This document shows, one piece after another, positions 37,250-45,107 of a stretch of DNA of 64,000 nucleotides (positions are counted from its first letter, which is position 1; each line of letters starts with the position of its first letter). This DNA is from Staphylococcus gallinarum. GTDB taxonomy: Bacteria; Bacillota; Bacilli; Staphylococcales; Staphylococcaceae. The notes beneath the pieces are model-generated. The model made no database searches and was not told the DNA's origin. It was given only the letters and a program-made list of their open reading frames with translations. The stretch is taken from the NCBI RefSeq assembly GCF_000875895.1, contig NZ_JXCF01000008.1, forward strand, positions 52,999 to 116,998, in the 5' to 3' direction. The position numbers were made by a program, and so were the translations under genes.

Positions 37250-37948
37250 ATGTCATTTATTTTATATACAATCTTTGAGGTATTAAAGGGTGTTCCCAAC
37301 ACTTTAATTATCACTATAGTTGCCATAATATTTGGTTTAATCATAGGAACACTTTTTGCAATCATACGACTAAAAAACGTTCCAGTATTATCACAATTAA
37401 TTATTATTTATAACTCTTTTTTCAGAAGTACACCTTTAATCGTACAATTATTTATTGTTTACTATGGGTTACCTTCACTAATTTTATTGCTTAATGATCA
37501 ATTTAATTTATCTATTAATCCTGATATGTTTTCACCATTAATTATTTCACTTATTGTATTTTCACTTCATGCGGTAGCTTATCTGAGCGAATCAATTAAA
37601 GGTGGTTTACAATCAGTAGAAAATAGTCAAATAGAGGCGGCTCAAACAGTTGGTCTATCTAAATTTAATATTTATAGACGTATCGTTTTACCTCAAGCAT
37701 TTGGTTATGCTTTACCCAATATTGAAAACCAATTTATTATGCTTTTAAAAGGGACTTCTCTAGCATTTGCTGTTCAAGTAACTGAAATTATGGCCGTTAG
37801 CCATGTCATTGCAAATGAAGGTTATCGATTCATCCCAGTTTATTCCGTAGCTGCAGCATTTTACTGGTTGCTTGCCATTATTTTTGAAGTAATCTTCTCG
37901 AAATTAGAAAATAAAACAACACGTCATCTACAATTCACATCCAATTAA
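37250..37948 (+). CDS. Amino-acid ABC transporter permease (2)
   Basis: 232 residues, about five membrane helices, same family as the preceding gene. The matching blocks are IYNSFFRSTPLIVQLFIVYYGLP and GGLQSVENSQIEAAQTVGLSKFNIYRRIVLPQAFGYALPN. AAGGAG precedes the ATG. Last gene of the importer operon. The two-permease arrangement resembles the Bacillus TcyLM (cystine/sulfur compound) pair. Confidence 0.92.
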   Translation: MSFILYTIFEVLKGVPNTLIITIVAIIFGLIIGTLFAIIRLKNVPVLSQLIIIYNSFFRSTPLIVQLFIVYYGLPSLILLLNDQFNLSINPDMFSPLIISLIVFSLHAVAYLSESIKGGLQSVENSQIEAAQTVGLSKFNIYRRIVLPQAFGYALPNIENQFIMLLKGTSLAFAVQVTEIMAVSHVIANEGYRFIPVYSVAAAFYWLLAIIFEVIFSKLENKTTRHLQFTSN

Positions 37949-38074
37949 TTCTAATTATGCGATGTAATAATAATGATGAATAGCCAGTGCCTATTCAAAT
38001 TTGTAGTATATAGATCACATTAAATTCAAAGTTATTATTACCACATTCGTATATGCTTAACAAATATGAGACAA

Positions 38075-38118
38075 AAATAGCCAGTAAACGAATATAAATT
38101 CATTTACTGGCTTACTTT
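38075..38118. terminator. Terminator between the ABC operon and the PTS gene
   Basis: GCCAGTAAA (38080-38088) and TTTACTGGC (38103-38111) form a 9-bp stem with an A-run to the left (tail for the minus-strand PTS gene) and a weaker T-rich side to the right. Confidence 0.65.
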
Positions 38119-38195
38119 ATTATAAAGTACAATCATCACATAGTTTACCTTTATCTGCTTGTGATGGTATATGACTTATGAATAAACTTTTAATT

Positions 38196-39275
38196 TTATG
38201 CGATAGATTCGGCATACTTTCTTTTTAATTCATAATAGTGTTTTACCTTTTTAGGCATGGCATCATCAGCTAATTCGGCCTTTGTCACAATAGGATACCG
38301 TTTAAATACTAATGCGCCTAGATATCCACAAACCCCACTACAAATTGCACATAGCATTGCTACTAATATTACTGTTAAGGCATTATTAAACCCAAACATA
38401 ACCATTAAACCAGCAATGGGCGTTGCTGTACCTGTTGCATTATTAACTAAACCGAACAATGCGATAATGATACCAGAAATTGCCCCGCCAACAAAGTTTG
38501 TCACATAAACTGGCACTGGGTTTGCAGTAACAATATCTGCTTGTGATAGTGGCTCTATAGCGACAGCAATTGTCGTCTTTCTATCTCCAAATTTTAGCTT
38601 TTTAAATAACACAAAGTTCAAGAACGAAGATGCAAACACTGCTAATGCACCGATTGCCATTGGTGTACCTGTGAGACCTAATAACGCAGTCAACGCCATT
38701 GAACTTAGTGGTGCAGTTGCCACTACAGTGATAATACCACCTAAGACAATCCCCATTAATATAGGACTAGAATGTGTAGAATCTTTAATTATATTGCCTA
38801 TTTGTAATAATGTCGCATCAACCACAGGCGTAGAAGCAGTTGCTAATAATCTTGCTAATGGTGCAACTATAACGATTGATGCAATCAAATCCAGTCCATC
38901 TGGAAATTTTTCTTCTATCCATAGCATAACAAAACTCATTAAATAACCTGCAATAAATCCTGGTAATAAATCCATATTGCCACACGCTACTGCTATCACA
39001 AATGCGTATACAGGTAAAACACCTAATGCTAAAGCGACGAGTCCAGCGGCTGCTACACCACCTAAACCGCCTGCTATATTACCTAATTGCCCTAAGTAAT
39101 CCATACCCATTAAGTCTCCACCCACATATTTATGAAAGGCTTCAACCAAAAATGAAGCTATAGCTGCATTGGCTAAAGCTCCCATAGCCTTTCCACCTTT
39201 TGGAGCCTTACTGGTAAATAGTGTAAATAAGTATAATACTAATCCTAAAAATAATACCCCGATTAATAATTTCAT
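38196..39275 (-). CDS. PTS EIIC-like membrane protein (PTS_EIIC_2 type)
   Basis: 359 residues, very hydrophobic, about ten membrane segments, with a basic C-terminal tail (KKVKHYYELKRKYAESIA). Glycine/alanine-rich helices such as LGQLGNIAGGLGGVAAAGLVALALGVLPVYAFVIAVACGNMDLLPGF and IEPLSQADIVTANPVPVYVTNFVGGAISG fit the EIIC-like family found as single genes in Firmicutes. No EIIA or EIIB is attached or adjacent, so transport or regulation without its own phospho-relay partner is possible. A cre-like site lies 17 bases upstream. Confidence 0.75.
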   Translation of the reverse strand: MKLLIGVLFLGLVLYLFTLFTSKAPKGGKAMGALANAAIASFLVEAFHKYVGGDLMGMDYLGQLGNIAGGLGGVAAAGLVALALGVLPVYAFVIAVACGNMDLLPGFIAGYLMSFVMLWIEEKFPDGLDLIASIVIVAPLARLLATASTPVVDATLLQIGNIIKDSTHSSPILMGIVLGGIITVVATAPLSSMALTALLGLTGTPMAIGALAVFASSFLNFVLFKKLKFGDRKTTIAVAIEPLSQADIVTANPVPVYVTNFVGGAISGIIIALFGLVNNATGTATPIAGLMVMFGFNNALTVILVAMLCAICSGVCGYLGALVFKRYPIVTKAELADDAMPKKVKHYYELKRKYAESIA

Positions 39276-39291
39276 TATATTACCCCTTTTA

Positions 39292-39305
39292 TGTATGCGT
39301 TTTCA
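39292..39305 (-). promoter_or_regulatory. Putative cre (CcpA) site before the PTS EIIC-like gene
   Basis: TGTATGCGTTTTCA matches the cre consensus TGWAANCGNTNWCA at 13 of 14 positions. It is located just upstream of the start codon at 39275, suggesting catabolite repression. Confidence 0.55.
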
Positions 39306-39430
39306 TAACCGTCATTAATTGTATCACATCACATACATTAGAAATAATATATTAGAGTGCAAAATATAAATTACAATATATTTTTACATAATAGAGGTAA
39401 TATATATAATGATTTTAATCACAAAAGTTA

Positions 39431-39778
39431 TTATAATTGTGATTGCAATTGTTCAATAATTTGAGTTATTTTCGCTCGTTGTTGATCATCTATATAGACT
39501 ACTACGGTTCTTTCGTCAATTTGGCTTCTTTTTTTACTTAAAAATTCCATTTTAATCAATTTCTGTAAAGCTTTCGTTAAATAATATGGCTTGAGATCGG
39601 ATGAAAGTGCAATTTCCTTTGCTGTTATTTCATTTGAATTACAATTATAAAGATAATTCAAAATATAGATTTCTTCATAGTTTAACTTAAATTGCTTTTT
39701 AGAACTCTTAAAGAATTTCTTCCCTTGTTGATAAGTAGCAATAAGTTCATTTAGTGTTTTAAACTTTTGTTGTTCCAT
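39431..39778 (-). CDS. sarR: Sar-family regulator SarR
   Basis: 115-residue winged-helix protein. FKLNYEEIYILNYLYNCNSNEITAKEIALSSDLKPYYLTKALQKLIKMEFLSKKRSQIDERTVVVYI closely follows S. aureus SarR, a repressor of sarA and activator of agr. The KKRSQIDERTV wing is the Sar signature. AGGAGTGG precedes the ATG. It is a single gene between the PTS gene and a non-coding repeat region, as in S. aureus. Confidence 0.9.
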   Translation of the reverse strand: MEQQKFKTLNELIATYQQGKKFFKSSKKQFKLNYEEIYILNYLYNCNSNEITAKEIALSSDLKPYYLTKALQKLIKMEFLSKKRSQIDERTVVVYIDDQQRAKITQIIEQLQSQL

Positions 39779-40174
39779 ATAACCACTCCTAATGTTTATT
39801 CTAGATGTTAATATATACTAAAGTGATTCTTATATATTAATATAATAATTTTATACTATTCCGTACATTCTATTCAATATAAGTAGCTATGAAAAATGTT
39901 AAAAATGCCCACTATTTTTTTAATATTTACTTTTAAAAATAAAACAATAGTAGTTAACGCAACATTTTATTAATAAAAAATGAGCGAGCTATGATTTTAG
40001 TTAAAATATTTTATCATTTCGATTGATCTTTCATTTATAAATGTAGATAAAATTAACATAATGTCCACTTTTCACTTAACTTAATACTTTTAAAGTGATT
40101 CAACACAACTAAAATATTACGTATACTATTTGTTTTTAATTTTGTAATGTGTATTAAATAACACGTAGTATCAT
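39779..40174. other. AT-rich non-coding stretch upstream of sarR
   Basis: No ORF with a ribosome site. It must hold the sarR promoter. Nothing else is evident until the structured repeats at 40175. Confidence 0.5.
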
Positions 40175-40276
40175 TAATTTGGCGAGACTCCTGTGGGAAC
40201 AGGACAAGCTGAAGACTACAGACTGAAGCTGGCCCCTAGGAAAGCGAGCCAACAATACATAATATTGAACAAAAAA
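40175..40276. repeat. Structured intergenic repeat, copy 1
   Basis: About 102 bases, from TAATTTGGCGAGACTCCTG to AATATTGAACAAAAAA, nearly identical to the copy at 40364. TTGGC / GCCAA close the element, and inner pairs TCCTG / CAGGA and AGCTGAAG / CTTCAG-type stems are possible. It is much more GC-rich than its surroundings. The GGCGAGACTCCTG core resembles dispersed repeats of Bacillales. Confidence 0.85.
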
Positions 40277-40363
40277 TAGATGCAAATTTGTGGATTGGAT
40301 GATTTACATTCCTATAGAAATTTAACATTTGTATCTTAATGTAAAATACTTTTCTTTAAGAAA

Positions 40364-40467
40364 TAATTTGGCGAGACTCCTGAGGGAACAGGACAAGCTG
40401 AAGACTACAGGCTGAAGCTGGCCCCTAGGAAAGCGAGCCAATAATATATATAATATTGAACAAAAAA
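40364..40467. repeat. Structured intergenic repeat, copy 2
   Basis: About 104 bases in direct orientation, 189 bases after copy 1. It differs at a few positions (for example CTGAGGG for CTGTGGG, and CAGGCTG for CAGACTG) and carries the same closing TTGGC / GCCAA arms and AATATTGAACAAAAAA tail. Confidence 0.85.
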
Positions 40468-40507
40468 CACTCAGATAAATTGAATTCAATCATCTGAGTG
40501 TTATTTT
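40462..40507. terminator. Bidirectional terminator beside the DoxX-like gene
   Basis: Perfect 11-bp stem AACACTCAGAT / ATCTGAGTGTT with an A-run on the left and ATTTTT on the right. It ends the minus-strand pair LLM oxidoreductase and DoxX-like gene. Confidence 0.82.
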
Positions 40508-40574
40508 TATAGGATTTATGTCCAAAAGTACTTTACTTATATTCATATAAGTATCTAACTATAGTAGTTTTGAT

Positions 40575-40934
40575 TTATTTCTTTTTACAATCTACAGTAT
40601 CTAGTAAGCTTAATGCTGCTAAACCAGTTAAATCTAACGCATGTTTAGCACCAGCTTTACCATGTCCAGCTTCAAAATGTTTAAATGCCGCAACACCTAA
40701 TACTGAAATTGCTAATAATGAACCAAGGCGTGATAGCTTTTTGCTACCAAAACTTAATACGAAGAATAAAGCACTTAATGCTTCAACCGCGCCAGCCAAT
40801 GGTACTGCATTTGAAGGTAAGTTAAACACTTCTTCAAATGTATCTTTCATTGATTGATCACCTTGTAATTTTGGTTTTGCTGCTCCATATAATTCTTTTG
40901 CTAATTTTAAATTTGTTAAATAACGTAAAATCAT
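40575..40934 (-). CDS. Small DoxX-like membrane protein
   Basis: 119 residues with three to four hydrophobic segments (about 43-62, 68-84, 98-112), and the motif PLAGAVEALSALFFVLSFGSKKLSRLGSLLA typical of DoxX/DoxD-like proteins. AAGGAGCG precedes the ATG. It lies 14 bases downstream of the LLM flavin enzyme and is probably in its operon. Function is unknown; DoxX proteins are linked to redox or sulfur stress in other bacteria. Confidence 0.75.
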   Translation of the reverse strand: MILRYLTNLKLAKELYGAAKPKLQGDQSMKDTFEEVFNLPSNAVPLAGAVEALSALFFVLSFGSKKLSRLGSLLAISVLGVAAFKHFEAGHGKAGAKHALDLTGLAALSLLDTVDCKKK

Positions 40935-40948
40935 TAAAAACGCTCCTT

Positions 40949-42001
40949 CTATTTATTTTCAAAATATTTATTTACAATAGGCTTCACACGATTTGCTAAT
41001 AATTCAATAGTACGAATCGTTCTTTCATGTGGCATCGAACCAACAGGGGTATGCAACATGAATCGTGTTATGCCTAGTGTTTCCACTGTTTCTATAATCT
41101 TTTGTGCGACGGTTTCAGGACTACCTACATACAAGGCACCGTGGGGCCCAGCTTCTCTCTCAAAGCTATTTTGGTCATACGGTGGCCAACCACGTTCTTG
41201 AGCCAATATATCATGACTTGCTTTAACAGATGGGAAAAATTCACGCTTCGCTTGTTCATCTGTATCAGCAATATAGCCCCATGAATGTGTTGCAATTTTT
41301 AAATCATCTACCTTATGTCCATAAGATTCAGCAATTGACTGGTACATGTCTATATTACGTCTAAATCTTTTCGGATCTCCACCAATTATAGCATAAGTTA
41401 TTGGTAATCCTAATGCTCCTGCTTTTAACGAGGATTCCGGAGTACCTCCAGTAGCTATTGATATAGGCAATGCATTGTGTTCAGCTCTAGGATAAACACC
41501 TAAATTATCAATAGAAGGTCGTAAATGCCCCTTCCAATTGACGATTTCATGTTGATTAATCTTAAGAAGTAAATCAATCTTTTCATTAAATAACTGTTCG
41601 TAGTCATCTAGATTATATCCAAATAATGGAAATGATTCTATAAATGAACCTCTTCCTACCATTATTTCGGCACGTCCATTTGAAACTGCATCTAATGTAG
41701 AAAAGCGTTCATATACTCTAACAGGATCATCTGAAGATAATACAGTAACTGCACTAGTTAATTTAATATGCTTGGTATTTCTAGCGGCTGCAGCTAATAC
41801 CGTTACTGGATCTGATACTGCATAATCAGGTCTATGGTGTTCACCAAGACCATAGACATCCAAACCATTTCGATCTGCTGTTTCTATTTCTTCTATTATA
41901 TTACGAATTCTTTGTGCATTACTGATTGCATCTTGTTTACCTTGTTCTGTATAGATATCACCATTATCTGCAAAAGAGGTCAAGCCAATTTCTATCTTCA
42001 C
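40949..42001 (-). CDS. LLM-class flavin-dependent oxidoreductase
   Basis: 350-residue bacterial-luciferase-like TIM-barrel protein. Blocks are GLGEHHRPDYAVSDPVTVLAAAARNTKHIKLTSAVTVLSSDDPVRVYERFSTLDAVSNGRAEIMVGRGSF (N-terminal half) and GSPETVAQKIIETVETLGITRFMLHTP (near 295). It uses FMN to oxidise an unknown substrate. GTG is chosen as start, eight bases after TTGGAGG; earlier in-frame codons overlap that site. Confidence 0.88.
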   Translation of the reverse strand: MKIEIGLTSFADNGDIYTEQGKQDAISNAQRIRNIIEEIETADRNGLDVYGLGEHHRPDYAVSDPVTVLAAAARNTKHIKLTSAVTVLSSDDPVRVYERFSTLDAVSNGRAEIMVGRGSFIESFPLFGYNLDDYEQLFNEKIDLLLKINQHEIVNWKGHLRPSIDNLGVYPRAEHNALPISIATGGTPESSLKAGALGLPITYAIIGGDPKRFRRNIDMYQSIAESYGHKVDDLKIATHSWGYIADTDEQAKREFFPSVKASHDILAQERGWPPYDQNSFEREAGPHGALYVGSPETVAQKIIETVETLGITRFMLHTPVGSMPHERTIRTIELLANRVKPIVNKYFENK

Positions 42002-42205
42002 TATTAACACCTCCAAATCTAGTATAATTTTTATACCTAAATATTAAAACTTTCTGATAAAGGTGTCAATATCTCTGCTTAATTCAATTTTTTATATGTA
42101 TAATATGACCTACTGCTGCACAATTAATCTATAGTATTTTTGTATTTTCAAATAATAAATTTACCTAATCAATTATATTTTGAAATTTTCTGTTATTTTA
42201 CAGCT

Positions 42206-42240
42206 TTGTAATAATAGAGATTGTAACAATACACTTTGTA
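42206..42240 (+). promoter_or_regulatory. TTGTA motif repeated every 15 bases upstream of ssaA
   Basis: TTGTA occurs at 42206, 42221 and 42236, always 15 bases apart. A similar TTGTAAC pair 15 bases apart lies at 46281 and 46296. The rest of the 42002-42493 gap holds the WalR box and the ssaA leader. The meaning of this motif is unknown. Confidence 0.4.
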
Positions 42241-42325
42241 GCGCAAAACCCTTATAAAACAAGTATTCCACTACTTTTTTAATTCATTTTATTTGTTACA
42301 CATTAGGTTAAATTATTAGAACTAA

Positions 42326-42342
42326 ATTACAAAACGATAACA
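42326..42342 (-). promoter_or_regulatory. WalR box upstream of ssaA
   Basis: On the minus strand the sequence reads TGTTAT-CGTTT-TGTAAT, an exact match to the WalR (YycF) consensus TGTWAH-N5-TGTWAH known for S. aureus cell-wall hydrolase genes. It lies about 150 bases before the ssaA ATG. The same element precedes the second CHAP gene. Confidence 0.75.
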
Positions 42343-42493
42343 ATGCACACAAATGGTTATTTTTCTGATAAAGTATTTCTTGTCGTTGAAACAGCGAAAA
42401 CATAAAAAACAAATTATTGTCGTTAGAGACTGGGAATAGCATTACGAAAAATATAATAATAAATAGAGAGAAATTCTAGGAGGATATTTTATA

Positions 42494-43258
42494 ATGAAGA
42501 AAATCGCTACAGCTACAATCGCAACTGCAGGAATCGCTACTTTTGGTTTTGCACATCACGATGCAGATGCAGCAGAAAATAATAACGGTGGATACAATCC
42601 AAACGATCCAACATCATACGAGTATTCTTACACAATCGATCAACAAGGTAACTACCACTACGATTGGAAAGGTAACTGGAACCCTAGTCAAGCTGACCAA
42701 GGTCACAGTAACTACAGTAACTATAATCAAACTGCTTCATACGCTACTGGGAATAGCTATGGTAAGCAATCATATACAGCTAATAATCAAGCAACTGGTG
42801 GAAGAGGCGCTTCAGTTTCAAACTCTACTTCAAGCCATAACATCAAAGTAACAACTACAAGTGCACCATCAAGTTCATCAAAATCAACTAGCTCATCATC
42901 AAGTTCATCAATTTCAATTTCTAGCACTTCAGGTTCTTCAAACAACCTATACACTGCTGGTCAATGTACATACTATGTATACGACAAAGTTGGCGGTAAA
43001 ATTGGATCAACTTGGGGCAATGCTAATAACTGGGCAAGCGCTGCAGCTGCTTCAGGTTACACAGTAAATAACTCACCTTCACAAGGTTCAATCTTACAAA
43101 CTTCAGCTGGTGCTTACGGACACGTAGCATATGTTGAAAGTGTTAACAGCGATGGTTCAATCACTGTTTCAGAAATGAACTACGGTCAAGGCGCTGGTGT
43201 TGTTACTTCACGTACAATTTCAGCAAGTGAAGCTTCAAGCTACAACTACATTCACTAA
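42494..43258 (+). CDS. ssaA: Secreted CHAP-domain peptidoglycan hydrolase SsaA
   Basis: 254-residue staphylococcal secretory antigen A. Signal peptide 1-26 ends in ADAA. A Tyr/Asn/Gln-rich repetitive region (30-105) and a serine-rich linker (115-148) lead to a C-terminal CHAP domain (150-254). The catalytic C158 ([10 protein letters not shown]), H210 (YGHVAYVE) and E227 (SEMNYG) are intact. It is expected to cleave the peptide stems or cross-bridges of peptidoglycan outside the cell. AGGAGG precedes the ATG, and a WalR box lies upstream. S. aureus SsaA is of similar length. Confidence 0.93.
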   Translation: MKKIATATIATAGIATFGFAHHDADAAENNNGGYNPNDPTSYEYSYTIDQQGNYHYDWKGNWNPSQADQGHSNYSNYNQTASYATGNSYGKQSYTANNQATGGRGASVSNSTSSHNIKVTTTSAPSSSSKSTSSSSSSSISISSTSGSSNNLYTAGQCTYYVYDKVGGKIGSTWGNANNWASAAAASGYTVNNSPSQGSILQTSAGAYGHVAYVESVNSDGSITVSEMNYGQGAGVVTSRTISASEASSYNYIH

Positions 43259-43270
43259 TAAGTATGTTTC

Positions 43271-43302
43271 AAAAGGCAATCCATATGGATTGCCTTTTTT
43301 AT
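43271..43302 (+). terminator. Terminator of ssaA
   Basis: The 28-base palindrome AAAAGGCAATCCAT / ATGGATTGCCTTTT runs directly into TTTT. It begins 13 bases after the ssaA stop. Confidence 0.92.
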
Positions 43303-43330
43303 TTATATTCATCATACGAAAACAAACGAG

Positions 43331-43380
43331 AACCGGTCTTACATTGCACCATCGCTACAATATACAATGTAAAACCGATT
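43331..43380. other. Inverted repeat enclosing an ATCGCTACAAT motif
   Basis: AACCGGTCTTACATTG (43331-43346) and CAATGTAAAACCGATT (43365-43380) pair at 14 of 16 positions. The loop holds ATCGCTACAAT (43351-43361). No T-run follows, so it does not look like a simple terminator. The remaining gap to 43666 shows another ATCGCTACAAT (43457-43467) and no ORF. Confidence 0.5.
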
Positions 43381-43623
43381 AAATAGATTATAGAAGGATA
43401 TTTTAAATCTTTACCTACATTGAATTATCGATGAATATACAGATAATTAAAGTAATATCGCTACAATTATTACTCAACTCAAACTCATATCATCTCATTC
43501 ATATTAATTTATATCCCAAATATAACTGTTTAAACTTCTATTTGAAAATTTATTATTTTTTTCATTCTATTAAACCATCAACGGTATAAAATAAAAAACA
43601 TGATTATCCTTATAACAACAGTA

Positions 43624-43663
43624 AATATGCCCAACTATCATTCAAACATGATAGCTGGGCATA
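43624..43663 (-). terminator. Hairpin after the NhaC-family gene
   Basis: TATGCCCAACTATCAT / ATGATAGCTGGGCATA form a 15-bp stem with one internal mismatch and a six-base loop, directly after the transporter stop. The U-tail on the minus strand is weak (ATATTTACTG). Confidence 0.6.
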
Positions 43664-43666
43664 TTG

Positions 43667-45064
43667 TTATGAGTGCGTTGATTTTACTTTTTTTATTCCA
43701 ATACCTGTAAACCCATAGAATAATGCGAAACAAATACATAGGTAACAAGGTACAGTCCAAATAAAGAACTGATCCACTGTAACACCTAATTGCTGAGCAT
43801 AATATATACCTGATGTTCCCCACGGTATGAGTGGGATTATCATTGTACCTGAATCTTCCAATGTTCGAGATAAATTCGTTCTATCAAGATTCATTTTATT
43901 ATACATATCTGTCATTAACACACCGACCATAATAATTACTACTGAAGCGACCCCCGCTGCTAATACCATTATTAATCCACCAATAATCGTTGTTAAGATA
44001 AGTTGACCTACAGAATTGATATTTTTTGAAATTTTTTGCAAGATTACATCTAAACAACCGGCCTTTTCTACAATACCAGCAAATGCATACCCACAAAATA
44101 TCGTAACTACAATTTCCGTCATACTCATCATGCCACCTTGTTCTATCAAAGTGACTGTCTTAGCAGATAGATGCTCTGTAGATATCATACCTTTATTAAA
44201 GCCATCAAACGTAGATTTAAAACCGTCTACAATACTAAATTTATTGTTTACAACACCTACGATGATTGCGCTAAGACTAGATAATAACATGGCTGGAACA
44301 GTAGACATTTTAAATGCCAAACACAAGACAATGACAATAATTGGTAACCAGACTAACACATTAATATTATAAATTTGTGATAGTTCACCTAATAATCGTT
44401 TGATTTGTGCTGAATTAGCATCACCTTTAAATTGGCGTCCCACTATAAACCATACAACAATTCCGACAATGGAAGCAGGTACTGTCGTCCATACCATCGC
44501 TCTAATATGGCTAAAAATATTCACCTTTGTAACAAGTGCAGCTAAATTTGTCGTATCAGATAGTGGTGACATTTTATCACCAAAAACTGCACCAGCAATG
44601 ATTGCACCAGCAGCCATACCATGTGGAATATGTAATTGATTAGCAATCGCCATTAACGCGATACCCGCTGTTGAAGCAGAACCCCATGCTGTTCCAGTCG
44701 CCACTGATGTGATTGCACAAATGATAAATGCAGATACTAAAAATAAATTAGGATTTAAAAACTCTAAACCATAATAAATCAAAGCAGGTACTGTGCCAGA
44801 GTACATCCATGTGCCAACAATAATACCCACTGCTAAAATAATAAAAATTGCTGGCATTGCAGTTGCTAATCTGTTCGTTATACCTTCTTCAAGATCGCTC
44901 CACTTCAAGCCTACTCTTTTAGCAATCCAAGCAGCATAAGCAGATGCTAAGATAAGCAATGCTTGTATTGGAATACCAAACCCAACAAAACCTGTAATAA
45001 CTATAATAATCATAACTACAATAGTAGAAATAGACTCAACAAAAGTTGGCTGTCTCGTCATCAT
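43667..45064 (-). CDS. NhaC-family Na+/H+ (or substrate) antiporter
   Basis: 465 residues, about 11-12 membrane helices. NhaC signatures include GTAWGSASTAGIALMAIANQLHIPHGMAAGAIIAGAVFGDKMSPLSDTTNLAA (about 125-178), which contains the conserved GDKxSPLSDTT, and LIPWGTSGIYYAQQLGV near the C-terminus. Some NhaC members exchange organic or amino acids rather than Na+/H+. It is 43 bases downstream of an opine-dehydrogenase-like gene on the same strand, so a linked substrate is possible. The start is one of two adjacent ATGs behind AAGGGGGG. Confidence 0.87.
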   Translation of the reverse strand: MMTRQPTFVESISTIVVMIIIVITGFVGFGIPIQALLILASAYAAWIAKRVGLKWSDLEEGITNRLATAMPAIFIILAVGIIVGTWMYSGTVPALIYYGLEFLNPNLFLVSAFIICAITSVATGTAWGSASTAGIALMAIANQLHIPHGMAAGAIIAGAVFGDKMSPLSDTTNLAALVTKVNIFSHIRAMVWTTVPASIVGIVVWFIVGRQFKGDANSAQIKRLLGELSQIYNINVLVWLPIIVIVLCLAFKMSTVPAMLLSSLSAIIVGVVNNKFSIVDGFKSTFDGFNKGMISTEHLSAKTVTLIEQGGMMSMTEIVVTIFCGYAFAGIVEKAGCLDVILQKISKNINSVGQLILTTIIGGLIMVLAAGVASVVIIMVGVLMTDMYNKMNLDRTNLSRTLEDSGTMIIPLIPWGTSGIYYAQQLGVTVDQFFIWTVPCYLCICFALFYGFTGIGIKKVKSTHS

Positions 45065-45107
45065 TTGCACCCCCCTTTATATTCTATTAAATATACGCAT
45101 TGTTAAA

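Noticed and set aside
40175..40467. Two-copy repeat as an insertion sequence or CRISPR
   Set aside because: No transposase frame, no target duplications seen, and only two copies 189 bases apart. Structured intergenic repeat is the better reading.
42206..42240. TTGTA series as a WalR box
   Set aside because: The half-sites are 15 bases apart, not the 11 of TGTWAH-N5-TGTWAH. A proper WalR box is found at 42326-42342 instead.
42543..43067. ORFs in a second frame of ssaA
   Set aside because: His/Gln/Thr-rich frame shadows of the repetitive ssaA sequence.
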